Below, piece after piece: positions 51,479-59,202 of a DNA stretch of 64,000 nucleotides. A program made the position numbers and the translations under genes. The stretch comes from SPJN01 sp965229935 (GTDB taxonomy: Bacteria; Pseudomonadota; Alphaproteobacteria; SPJN01). The stretch spans positions 2,604,001 through 2,668,000 of the forward strand of contig CBDDKB010000002.1 in the NCBI GenBank assembly GCA_965229935.1, in the 5' to 3' direction. Every line of letters starts with the position of its first letter. The stretch's first letter is position 1. The notes beneath the pieces are model-generated. The model worked only from the letters and a program-made list of their open reading frames with translations. It made no database searches and was not told the DNA's origin.

Positions 51479-51508
51479 ATGTAGCTTCCCTTGTTTTGAG
51501 CTACATAT
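51477..51508 (-). promoter_or_regulatory. inverted repeat enclosing the ribosome site of the RelA/SpoT-domain gene
   Basis: ATATGTAGCT and AGCTACATAT are perfect 10-bp arms with a 12-nt loop (51487-51498). On the mRNA the loop contains the ribosome-binding AAGGGA and the 3' arm runs into the AUG at 51478. It may be an operator or an RNA stem controlling translation. Confidence 0.65.
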
Positions 51509-51531
51509 ATTTATGCGTACAAAAATTTACA

Positions 51532-51570
51532 ATGCAACTATAGAGTCCAAAATAACCTTATTAGTTGCAT
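51532..51570. promoter_or_regulatory. ATGCAACTA / TAGTTGCAT inverted repeat
   Basis: A perfect 9-bp inverted repeat (51532-51540 and 51562-51570) with a 21-nt spacer lies between the start of the RelA/SpoT-domain gene (51478) and the stop of the upstream membrane-protein gene (51581). It may hold an operator or a terminator. Confidence 0.4.
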
Positions 51571-51580
51571 CGAGATAGTA

Positions 51581-52156
51581 TTACATGACCCGCCGTCGCC
51601 TGATCAGAATGAATGCGACAAACAAGACACAGGCCACGCCGACGGCGGCGGGGAATAGAATTGTCGTCCATGAATAATGTTCCAGCGCCGCGATCACCAC
51701 GCCGTTGCGCACAATAGCGATGGAGAAGAACAGCGGGTCTTCTTCATGCGGCAGGTGCCACCCCTTGCGAATGGAGGGACCAAATCCGCTTAGATCAACA
51801 ATGGTCAGCAAGATCACGGCATAAAGCGGTGTCGAGGTTGCGAACCAAAGCGCCAGCCCCAATAGGCCAAGTGCCAAGAACAACCAGTCAGACCCGGTGA
51901 TGCTTTTGTCAGCCTGATGGCGCAATGCCAGCAGGGCCACGAGCAATGTCAGCCCCGCAGATACCCCTATGGGCCACGCGCCGACGCCAGCGCCGTCTGA
52001 CAATTGCGCAAGGAAAACCGCGAATGTGCCGCCTGCCCAAATGAACCACGAGAAAACATGTGGCCGTGTCGCGCCATCAATGATGGAACGAATATAGGGC
52101 ACAAAGGCGATAAAGGTCAGGGCAAGGGCAATCGCGCTCAGGATTTCTTTGGTCAT
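51581..52156 (-). CDS. polytopic membrane protein, PQ-loop-like
   Basis: A 191-residue protein with about six to seven membrane helices. The N-terminal part TFIAFVPYIRSIIDGATRPH followed by VFSWFIWAGG resembles a PQ-loop repeat (as in SWEET/semiSWEET or lysosomal transporters). The family cannot be fixed by eye. The C-terminus is basic (ILIRRRRVM). It is transcribed toward the RelA/SpoT-domain gene but 102 nt separate them. Confidence 0.65.
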   Translation of the reverse strand: MTKEILSAIALALTFIAFVPYIRSIIDGATRPHVFSWFIWAGGTFAVFLAQLSDGAGVGAWPIGVSAGLTLLVALLALRHQADKSITGSDWLFLALGLLGLALWFATSTPLYAVILLTIVDLSGFGPSIRKGWHLPHEEDPLFFSIAIVRNGVVIAALEHYSWTTILFPAAVGVACVLFVAFILIRRRRVM

Positions 52157-52208
52157 GGGGGCAGTCTAGTGAATTGGTCTTCGCGCCGCTATAGTGCGAC
52201 CGATTGCA

Positions 52209-52335
52209 ATGGAATTGGGTAGAAGAATATTTGTGCCCGGCTTCGGCCATTTTTATCCTAAAGACGCACCCAGCCTTGCAGGCGGATATGGCTGTGATTG
52301 ATCGAGTTGTCAGATTTCTGAAGGCGCATCCGTAA
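52209..52335 (+). pseudogene. possible decayed C-terminal fragment of an alpha/beta hydrolase
   Basis: Two short stretches in adjacent frames read IFVPGFGHFYPKDAPSLAGG and then MAVIDRVVRFLKAHP followed by a stop. The GHFYP and final helix look like the C-terminus of a dienelactone-hydrolase-like protein joined by one frameshift. No upstream hydrolase part is visible. The similarity is by eye only, so confidence is low. Confidence 0.3.
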
Positions 52336-52410
52336 GGCGGTCCGCGACGGGTGATCCAACTAGCCCCATCAAGCGTAGTTATTCGTTAGATGGGCTATTG
52401 GGATTGAGCT

Positions 52411-52968
52411 ATGCGATTTTTTGTTGGAAAACTGCCTTTGGTGGCAGATTTTGTGGGCTTTCAGATTTTATGGTGGGCCTGCATTCTTGGCGGTGCCAAT
52501 CAGCTTTTCTATCCGTCAGTAATCGCTTTTATCGGCTATGTTGCGCTCCACATAATTTTTATCACAAAAAGGCCGCCGCGCTGGCAGGGTATGATCCTGT
52601 TGGGCCTTGCCGGGTTCCTTGTCGATACAGTGTTGATTCAATCCGGGATCCTCACCTATCCGGGGGCTGAGGCAGGTCCGGGCGCCGAGGCGGGCCTGTT
52701 ACTGACACCGCTGTGGATCATCATTTTGTGGCTTGGGCTTGGCTTTTCAGCCCAATCAAGCCTGTCTTGGATGATGGGGCGGCCAATTCTGGCCTTCGCC
52801 CTGTTTGGTATTTCCGGCGCCATGTCCTATCGTGCCGGCATTGGTTTCGAGGCTGCATCGATGCCGATCTCTGCACAAATCGGCTATCCGATGATTGGCC
52901 TTTGTTTTGGTCTTGTCGGCATGGCATTGTCGAGCGGAAAGATAAGTTTGCGCGCAGTTAACTCCTGA
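52411..52968 (+). CDS. DUF2878 membrane protein
   Basis: A 185-residue protein with about six membrane helices: FQILWWACILGGANQ, VALHIIFITKRPPRW, LAGFLVDTVLIQSGIL, TPLWIIILWLGLGFS, and ILAFALFGISGAMSYRAG. The Leu-Val-Asp-Thr and Trp-Leu segments match DUF2878, of unknown function. The insert GAEAGPGAEAG is a short internal duplication. It precedes the GST gene by 13 nt. Confidence 0.75.
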   Translation: MRFFVGKLPLVADFVGFQILWWACILGGANQLFYPSVIAFIGYVALHIIFITKRPPRWQGMILLGLAGFLVDTVLIQSGILTYPGAEAGPGAEAGLLLTPLWIIILWLGLGFSAQSSLSWMMGRPILAFALFGISGAMSYRAGIGFEAASMPISAQIGYPMIGLCFGLVGMALSSGKISLRAVNS

Positions 52969-52981
52969 TTGGAAGTCCCAT

Positions 52982-53878
52982 ATGTTCATCCTGCACAATT
53001 ACGCTGAATCACCCTATGCGGAGAAAATCCGCCTGATGCTTGGCTATGCCAAGCTGTCTTGGCAGTCTGTTGATGTGCCGCCGCAGCCGCCGCGCCCGTC
53101 GCTTGATCCGCTGTTGGGGGGCTATCGCCGTATTCCTGTGATGCAGGATGGCGCAGACCTTATTTGCGACACGCGCCTGATCGGGGCAGAGATTGCCGCC
53201 CGCGCCAACAGGCCAGAGCTTGCGTTTGATAGCGTGAGTGCCGATGCCCAAGCCTTTATCGACGGGGCAGAAGGTGACGTCTTTTTCGCCGGAATATTGG
53301 CAGCCCCCAAGGGCAAGATGCTGATCACTATGCTGATGAAACGCGGTTTGGGCCTATTCAAATTCATAGCAGACCGCGCCGGGGCCGCAGGTGACGGTAT
53401 TGGCAATGTCACGCCCAAAAATGCCAAACAGATCTGGATGGACCATCTTACAAGGGTGGAGGAACGGCTGGGTGATCAGGCGTTTCTGGGCGGCACCGCG
53501 CCAGATGCACAGGACTTTGCCGTCTATCACGTGGTCTGGATCAATTCTATTCTCGCTGGCGGTAACATAGGCGCGAAGGACAGCACGTTGGTCCGCTGGC
53601 GTGATCGTATGACGGCGTTTGGCCATGGATCGCCCGAACGATTGTCCGTTCCCGCAGCATTGACCATCGCCGCAGACGCAACACCCGCCCCGATTGATGC
53701 GGCTATGGCTGTTGCCTCACAAAAGGACGTCACGATCGCGCCTGATGATTATATGCGCGATGCCACCACAGGGACGCTGGTGGGTGAGAATGATCACAAA
53801 TGGATCATTGCCCGCCAGACCGCCGGGCAGGGCACCGTTCATGTTCACTTTCCCAAGGCAGGCTATGTGATCAACTAG
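52982..53878 (+). CDS. glutathione S-transferase-family protein
   Basis: A 298-residue protein: thioredoxin-like N-terminal domain (MFILHNYAESPYAEKIRLML, GGYRRIPVMQDGADLICDT), then a helical domain with HLTRVEERLGDQAFLGGTAPDAQD, whose core ERLGDQAFLGG is GST-like. An extra C-terminal domain of about 80 residues (DYMRDATTGTLVGENDHKWI) is unusual. Glutathione conjugation, isomerisation or thiol repair is possible. Stop overlaps the convergent Rieske gene by 4 nt. Confidence 0.82.
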   Translation: MFILHNYAESPYAEKIRLMLGYAKLSWQSVDVPPQPPRPSLDPLLGGYRRIPVMQDGADLICDTRLIGAEIAARANRPELAFDSVSADAQAFIDGAEGDVFFAGILAAPKGKMLITMLMKRGLGLFKFIADRAGAAGDGIGNVTPKNAKQIWMDHLTRVEERLGDQAFLGGTAPDAQDFAVYHVVWINSILAGGNIGAKDSTLVRWRDRMTAFGHGSPERLSVPAALTIAADATPAPIDAAMAVASQKDVTIAPDDYMRDATTGTLVGENDHKWIIARQTAGQGTVHVHFPKAGYVIN

Positions 53879-54759
53879 CCATCAGACAGATAAAGCGACC
53901 CGTCGCGTGTGGTTAGGCGCGGGGCTGGCCCCAACCCACGACAGGGTTTGCCCCCATGATCCCCGGTGCCAACATTATCGCCGCTGATCACATCAAACCG
54001 ATAGTCATGCCACGGGCAGGTGATGTGCCCGTTGTCATCAATATGGGCATTGTCCAGCGGGCCCAATAGGTGCGGGCAGACCGCATTGTGCGCGATCCAT
54101 TGGTCCTGCCAATAGCGCACACAAAAGCGGCCAGTGGCGGTTTCGACGCTGTGGGGGCTGTGGCGATCAAGCCGGTCGAGCTGGCCGACAAGTATCTCTT
54201 CACTTTGCGGGGCGGTATCGCGCCAGCTTTTGGCATCATCAAGCGCGGCTTGTCTGCCGGTCATTAAGTCTTCGTCCTCATCATACAGGGTCGCATATTG
54301 TTGCTGCAAATAGGACAGCAGAAAGGCTGCGGCCTCATCCTCTGGCTTTTCGGGCAGGTAAAAACGCACATCAATGTCGATTTCACGGTCGGCAACAATG
54401 GTTGCCTGTGTGTGAATTTGCACCCCTTCGCCCATGCCTGAAAAAACGGTCGTTGCCCAATAGTGCCGGTCTGCATCAACCAGCAGGTCCAGCAATTGTT
54501 CACCGCCGCCTGAGGCATCGGGAAGGTCCAGCTTGGCGCGCCAGCCCCACGACCCGCTGTCGACCAATTCTATTGCCTTGAACGATGACGCGTGGACATA
54601 GGGCAGATGTTCCCAGTCAAAGGCATTTTCCATCATGCGTGCCATGCTAATGGGCAGGCGGCGGGTGTAGTTGCCCAGATAATGCAATGCCTTAATATCG
54701 GTATAAGCTATGGCGTTGGGACGGGCGGCGCACAGGGCCTGTTCGGCGGTGGTTAGCAT
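53875..54759 (-). CDS. Rieske non-haem iron oxygenase with reversed domain order
   Basis: A 294-residue protein. The N-terminal half has the mononuclear-iron motif of ring-hydroxylating oxygenases: N45-A-F-D48-W-E-H51-L-P-Y-V-H56, and an acidic cluster at 160-164 followed by Q170 where the third ligand Asp is expected. The C-terminal part (about 205-290) is a Rieske domain: C228-P-H230 and C248-P-W-H251. Usual enzymes have the Rieske domain first; here the order is swapped and the total is short (normally 350-450). It would bridge iron to [2Fe-2S] for oxygenation or demethylation. Divergent from the PhyH gene. Confidence 0.85.
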   Translation of the reverse strand: MLTTAEQALCAARPNAIAYTDIKALHYLGNYTRRLPISMARMMENAFDWEHLPYVHASSFKAIELVDSGSWGWRAKLDLPDASGGGEQLLDLLVDADRHYWATTVFSGMGEGVQIHTQATIVADREIDIDVRFYLPEKPEDEAAAFLLSYLQQQYATLYDEDEDLMTGRQAALDDAKSWRDTAPQSEEILVGQLDRLDRHSPHSVETATGRFCVRYWQDQWIAHNAVCPHLLGPLDNAHIDDNGHITCPWHDYRFDVISGDNVGTGDHGGKPCRGLGPAPRLTTRDGSLYLSDG

Positions 54760-54909
54760 AGAAGGTCGCTTAAAACTGGTGGTGTGATGGGTGTCATCCT
54801 AGGGGCAGCCGACCATCAGGGACAAGTATGCCCGGCCAATAAATCTGCATTTACAAGAGTAGGTTTCAATAATAGAGTGCGCACAAGTTTAATGGGAAGG
54901 AGTATCGGG

Positions 54910-55824
54910 GTGCCTGCTGCAGATCATAAATTAACAACTGCCGAGATGGCGCGTTTTGTTGCCGATGGCTTCATCCGCTTTGACGCTTTGGTCCCGGATG
55001 ATGTGAACCAGCGCGTGTTGGCCGAACTTGATGAGCTGTTTAAGATCAAGATCAATCACGCCATCGGCGCGCCTGCGCCTGAGGGGATGAGCTTTCCTGA
55101 CTCCCTGACGCCTCTGTCTGAATGTTATCCCGCCCCGTCTGCCATTGGGGATTATTTGCGTTTGCCGCAAATTCAGGGGATCATTCAATCGCTGGTCGGG
55201 GCTGATCCGATTTTTGATCATGATTTCGTCCATATGCTGCCTGCGGGCAGCACTTACACCCAGCATCTTCATGTGGATGCGGTGATCGATAACCCAACGC
55301 CCGCTTTTGACATTCAGCTATTCTATTACCCAACTGAGGTAAAGCCCGGTTGTGGCGGCACCCGCATGGTGCCGGGCAGCCATTTGCGCCGTTGCCGCGC
55401 GGAAGGCACGGCTCGCTATCAACACATTTTGGGCGAACAACAATATAGCGGCCCTGCGGGGACCGTGATGGTTTTCCATCAGGGCATGTGGCATGCGGGG
55501 CAGGCAAATCCCGGTGTGGATGATCGGTGGCTTTATAAAATCCGCCTCAACCCCACCCAGCCGCAGGTCAAGCTGTGGAACCTTGATGATTTTGCATCGC
55601 TTCACAATGATGCCAGCGACCATACGTTCGCCCATCGCCGTAATGACAGCGTGGCGGAAATCTTGCGCCAGATGCAGCCTTGGCAACAAGGCCATGAACA
55701 GCGTTATGAATTGATGCAGCGCACGCGCCTGTGGCGCTATCTAAGCGATGATCCCAGCTTTGATGCGGATTATTACTATACCCGCATGGAAACACGCCGC
55801 CGCGCCAATGGAGATGCCGCATGA
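54910..55824 (+). CDS. phytanoyl-CoA dioxygenase (PhyH)-family protein
   Basis: A 304-residue Fe(II)/2-oxoglutarate dioxygenase: TTAEMARFVADGFIRFDALV at the N-terminus, iron motif H121-V-D123 within TQHLHVDAV, distal His in GMWHAGQANPG and Arg in YKIRLNP. PhyH relatives hydroxylate acyl-CoAs or small natural products. I chose GTG 54910 because AAGGAG is 7 nt upstream; upstream in-frame ATGs lack it. ATGA overlaps with the next small gene. It faces the Rieske gene across a divergent promoter region. Confidence 0.82.
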   Translation: MPAADHKLTTAEMARFVADGFIRFDALVPDDVNQRVLAELDELFKIKINHAIGAPAPEGMSFPDSLTPLSECYPAPSAIGDYLRLPQIQGIIQSLVGADPIFDHDFVHMLPAGSTYTQHLHVDAVIDNPTPAFDIQLFYYPTEVKPGCGGTRMVPGSHLRRCRAEGTARYQHILGEQQYSGPAGTVMVFHQGMWHAGQANPGVDDRWLYKIRLNPTQPQVKLWNLDDFASLHNDASDHTFAHRRNDSVAEILRQMQPWQQGHEQRYELMQRTRLWRYLSDDPSFDADYYYTRMETRRRANGDAA

Positions 55825-56087
55825 CCCGCCAGCAAGTTTTGTACCTTTGGCTTGCCGAAGGCGCGCTCGACACACCGACAATTGCTTGGGCCACCTATGA
55901 TGGCGCAGCAGGCAATGGCCCCGCCCTGCCAGAGGGGGAGCCGCCCTATGCCAATGGCGTTGCGGCGCTTGAAGACGGGTGGTGCCTGTTGCAATCGCCC
56001 GCGCCCTATCAGTTGCAATCAGGGCATGAGCATGAAACGTCCTATCTGCCGAATGAGTTCATTTTTGAACGCAAGGTAGAGATTTAG
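55821..56087 (+). CDS. small hypothetical protein after PhyH
   Basis: An 88-residue protein (MTRQQVLYLWLAEGALDTPT...FIFERKVEI), no recognised domain, acidic, rich in aromatic residues, without signal or membrane segment. The start overlaps the PhyH stop (ATGA), which argues it is translated and functionally tied to PhyH, perhaps as a small partner. Confidence 0.6.
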   Translation: MTRQQVLYLWLAEGALDTPTIAWATYDGAAGNGPALPEGEPPYANGVAALEDGWCLLQSPAPYQLQSGHEHETSYLPNEFIFERKVEI

Positions 56088-56223
56088 GGCGCTTTTCCCC
56101 GCTCGATTCCCATATCTAGAATGCCTGAATCCCCCGCAGAACGGCCTGTTTTGCAGGGCTCCGGTTTGCTGTGCCCCAGGGTTGCCGCTGATTGACAGTG
56201 ATCAACCTGTTGGATAAACAAAG

Positions 56224-56239
56224 TTAAAACGCGTTTTAA
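56224..56239. promoter_or_regulatory. TTAAAACGCGTTTTAA palindrome
   Basis: A perfect 16-bp palindrome 14 nt before the MpaB-like start at 56254. The central CG and AAAACGCGTTTT look like LacI- or TetR-type operators. No such regulator gene is adjacent. Confidence 0.5.
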
Positions 56240-56253
56240 TTGGGGGCGCAGGC

Positions 56254-57177
56254 ATGGCCGAAATGAAATCATATCTTGGCTGGAAAATAGACTTTACCGA
56301 ACCTAAGGGGGAACCGGCCCTTTGTGCGCCCGATTCATTGTCATGGCGGATTTATAAAAACCCCATCGCTGGCGCTATTGGTGGTGTGTCTGCAGTGTTG
56401 ATGGAATTTGCCGATGCCCGCATCCGGTCTGGCGTTTGGGACCATTCCGTATTCAAGGATGACCCGGTAGGCCGTGGACAACGCACGGGCCTGACAGGTG
56501 CGCTGGGTATCTATGGCCCGCAAAGTGCGGCCCGCCGCGTCATTCAGGGCGTGACCAATATGCACTCCCGCGTTAAAGGACAGACACCCAAAGGCGAAGA
56601 CTACTATGCGCTGGATGTTGAGCTGCTGGACTGGGTATCCGCCACCGCATCCTTTGGCGTTCTGTCAGCCTATAACCGCTTTGTACGGCCATTGTCAGAG
56701 GCTGAGATCCGGCAAGCTTTGGCAGAGGGGGAGGCATCGGCCCGCCTGTTCGGTGTAAAGGACCCGCTGCGCGACTTTGATCATTTCCAACAGATGCTCG
56801 ACAAGTTAAGCCCGCGATTTGAGGCGCATGACATCAACACAGAATTTCTAGATATTATGCGGTCAGGCCGCGCGGCCCCGAAAATGCCGCTTGCCCCGCA
56901 GCGTGCCCTAGTTCACGCCGCTGTTGAAATTTTGCCGATTGAGGTGCGCACCGCGCTGGAGCTTGGGCCTGAGTTTAATATGACGTTGAAAGACCGTCTT
57001 ATCATTTGGGTGATGGCGCAAATGGGCGAATATATTCCCAACAAAAAGGGCTTTGCCGCCGATGCGTGTGAACGTATGGGCCTGCCACGTGACTTTTTGT
57101 GGAAAAGCAAGCGGGCGCAAAAACGCCTGCTTGAACAAAATGGTTTAGCGACTAGTGCAACCGTTCCAGCCGAATAG
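56254..57177 (+). CDS. MpaB-like oxygenase (DUF2236 family)
   Basis: A 307-residue protein with the DUF2236 pattern: WRIYKNPIAGAIGGVSAVLM, SGVWDHSVFKDDPVGRGQRT (R and T conserved), NMHSRVKG (His, probable haem ligand), YYALDVELLDWVS. Relatives such as Lcp and MpaB are haem b oxygenases cleaving C=C bonds of polyprenyls. The usual WVH segment reads WVS, a change at a conserved position. No signal peptide is visible. A perfect palindrome precedes the start. Confidence 0.78.
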   Translation: MAEMKSYLGWKIDFTEPKGEPALCAPDSLSWRIYKNPIAGAIGGVSAVLMEFADARIRSGVWDHSVFKDDPVGRGQRTGLTGALGIYGPQSAARRVIQGVTNMHSRVKGQTPKGEDYYALDVELLDWVSATASFGVLSAYNRFVRPLSEAEIRQALAEGEASARLFGVKDPLRDFDHFQQMLDKLSPRFEAHDINTEFLDIMRSGRAAPKMPLAPQRALVHAAVEILPIEVRTALELGPEFNMTLKDRLIIWVMAQMGEYIPNKKGFAADACERMGLPRDFLWKSKRAQKRLLEQNGLATSATVPAE

Positions 57178-57709
57178 CACGGCGACTTTCATAACGCCTA
57201 ATTGTGTGCAGTATAGGCGCATGGTCGATGCGCCCATTAGCAGGGTTTGGGATTTGATCGGCACGCCGGAGGGGCTGGCCCGTTGGTTCATCCCCACTGT
57301 GCGCTTTACCCCTGAACAGGGCGCAGCATTCTATTTTATGGAGGGATGGGAAGGGGTCATCAGCCTTTACCACCCGGGTCGCTGCATCTCCTTCTTCCCC
57401 GAAGCGGGGGGTGAAACCACCTTTGCCTGCGATCCTGTTGATGATGCGCGCTGCGTCTTTCGGCTGACAGATCGGCAGGCACCGGGCTTTGTACCACCCG
57501 CCGATATCCCCATGGACCCTGATATGTCGCGGGAGGTTGGGCTTTATCAACCCGGCGGACCCGGTACACCGTGGGTGGGGATTTTGGCAGGCTGGCATTG
57601 TTTTGCCCATGATCTGGTCGCCGCTGCGGTCGGGGCAGACGTGCGACGCCCGCCGCTCGCGACACTGTATGACCATTATGAAAACCAATTGCGCGACATG
57701 TTTGGCTAG
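57155..57709 (+). CDS. SRPBCC/AHSA1-domain protein
   Basis: A 184-residue protein with CVQYRRMVDAPISRVWDLIG, TPEGLARWFIP and a C-terminal helix HCFAHDLVAAAVG, typical of SRPBCC/AHSA1 domains that bind hydrophobic ligands. A start at GTG 57155 overlaps the MpaB-like gene by 23 nt and keeps the first strand; ATG 57221 is an alternative but would cut it. The ribosome site is weak. Ligand unknown. Confidence 0.7.
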   Translation: MQPFQPNSTATFITPNCVQYRRMVDAPISRVWDLIGTPEGLARWFIPTVRFTPEQGAAFYFMEGWEGVISLYHPGRCISFFPEAGGETTFACDPVDDARCVFRLTDRQAPGFVPPADIPMDPDMSREVGLYQPGGPGTPWVGILAGWHCFAHDLVAAAVGADVRRPPLATLYDHYENQLRDMFG

Positions 57710-57740
57710 GTTTCAAACCATCATAGATCACTTGTGCTTT

Positions 57741-57750
57741 GGCTTAAGCC
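57741..57750. promoter_or_regulatory. GGCTTAAGCC palindrome
   Basis: A perfect 10-bp palindrome in the 91-nt gap before the serine hydrolase (start 57801). A possible operator or part of a terminator; chance is not excluded at this length. Confidence 0.25.
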
Positions 57751-57800
57751 GACGCATTGTGCGGCCATAATATTTTTTAAGGAATTAGGGTAGGGCAATT

Positions 57801-59078
57801 ATGACTGCTGCAAATATTCAATTTAACGGGTCCGTCAAACCGGGTTTTGAGCCTGTGCGTGATCTTTATGAACATAATATGCGGACCTATCATGAACACA
57901 GCACGCAGCTATGCGTTTATCATCGCGGTGAAAAGGTGGTGGACCTTTGGGCCTCCGCCGATGGGGATGCGGCGTTTGATGCTGATAGTCTGGTGAATGT
58001 GTTCAGCAGTGGCAAAAGCCTTGAGGCGATAGCCATGGCAAGCCTGTATGATCAGGGCTTGTTGGATTATACGGACAAGATCGCCACGCATTGGCCTGAA
58101 TTTGCAGCAAACGGCAAGGGTGAGGTGACGATTGCCGACCTGATGCGGCATGAGTCTGGCTTGGCATCATTCGATACCAGCCTGCCGCCCGCTGATTTGT
58201 TGACAGACAATATCAAACAAAATGCAGTTGGTGCTGTTATTGAAAAACAGGCGCAGCACTTTCCTGAAGGCACAGACAGCAAGCGTGAATATCACGCCAT
58301 CACGCGCGGCTGGGTCGCGAACGAGATTTTTCGCAGGCTTGATCCCAAGGGCCGCACAATCGGTGAGTTTTTGCGCGAGGAGCTAAGCGGCCCGCTGGGC
58401 ATCGATGTGCATATCGGTGTGAAGGATGATCACATCCCGCGCATTAAAAAGGGCTATACGCTCGGCTTTGGTTTTATTTTCAAGGAAAGCCTGAAGCCCA
58501 AATTTTTAGGCAGGCGGATTGAGCTGAATTTCTTCCAACTTCTAAAACGTCTGTATTTTTTGTTGCCATTGTTGCGCAAATCTTTGGCGGGTGCTGTGCC
58601 GCCCATGGTGGGCATGAAAAACACCAACATCTTTAATAAGCCTGAAGTGGCGCGGGGGGAAACTCCCTCTGCCAACACCCATGCAAACGCGAGGAGCCTT
58701 GCCAAAATTGCGGGCGCTATGGCGATGCGGGGTCGTCTTGATGATCATCAGGTGATGTCTGATCGGGCATGGGCGGCGCTGCATGACCAGCCTGAAAAGG
58801 CGCAAATGCTGTTCATGAACACAATCTTTACCCAAGGGGGCGTGTCAGAATTCCGGCATGCCGACGAGCACACAAATGTCTATGACAAGGGTTTTAACAA
58901 TGGACGCGAGGGGTTCTATGGCTGGATGGGCTATGGCGGGTCGATTTTCCAATGGCACCCTGACCACCAGATCGGCCTTGGCTATGTGCCAACCTCGCTC
59001 TACGCATTGGACATTGTTCATGAACGCGGCAAAACCTATCAGGCAGAGGTGCTGCGCTGTGTCGAGGCGATGGGTTAA
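57801..59078 (+). CDS. serine hydrolase, class C beta-lactamase/EstB-like family
   Basis: A 425-residue protein with S69-S-G-K72 (SxxK) and Y164-H-A166 at the YxN position, plus GYGGSIF for the C-terminal KTG-like motif. Such EstB-type enzymes are esterases or lactone hydrolases rather than beta-lactamases. No signal peptide, so cytoplasmic. An insertion with a strongly hydrophobic stretch (LLKRLYFLLPLLRK, about residues 249-262) might contact membrane. Separate transcript from the SRPBCC gene. Confidence 0.83.
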   Translation: MTAANIQFNGSVKPGFEPVRDLYEHNMRTYHEHSTQLCVYHRGEKVVDLWASADGDAAFDADSLVNVFSSGKSLEAIAMASLYDQGLLDYTDKIATHWPEFAANGKGEVTIADLMRHESGLASFDTSLPPADLLTDNIKQNAVGAVIEKQAQHFPEGTDSKREYHAITRGWVANEIFRRLDPKGRTIGEFLREELSGPLGIDVHIGVKDDHIPRIKKGYTLGFGFIFKESLKPKFLGRRIELNFFQLLKRLYFLLPLLRKSLAGAVPPMVGMKNTNIFNKPEVARGETPSANTHANARSLAKIAGAMAMRGRLDDHQVMSDRAWAALHDQPEKAQMLFMNTIFTQGGVSEFRHADEHTNVYDKGFNNGREGFYGWMGYGGSIFQWHPDHQIGLGYVPTSLYALDIVHERGKTYQAEVLRCVEAMG

Positions 59079-59095
59079 GGGGGCACCGCCAGTTA

Positions 59096-59178
59096 TTGAC
59101 AAAACTGTCAAAAGATCGCTAGGCTAGCGCCATCCGTTCTAAAATAATCAAGACGGATGGCGGCGCAAAGACGCCGCA
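59096..59178 (+). promoter_or_regulatory. overlapping stems before TonB receptor 3
   Basis: TTGACA AAAC TGTCAA (59096-59111) contains a perfect -35; TAGGCT (59120-59125) is a possible -10 (18-nt spacer). Then CGCTAG G CTAGCG (59117-59129), a 10-bp stem CGCCATCCGT/ACGGATGGCG (59128-59137 and 59153-59162) and GCGGCG/CGCCGC (59160-59177) follow and share bases. Their alternatives could switch leader structure. Confidence 0.5.
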
Positions 59179-59202
59179 ATGGGGACATTGTTGGGGGGAA
59201 CT

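Noticed and set aside
52361..52397. TAGCCCCATC / GATGGGCTA stem before the DUF2878 gene
   Set aside because: It needs a bulged base and no function is suggested, so it was not listed as a feature.
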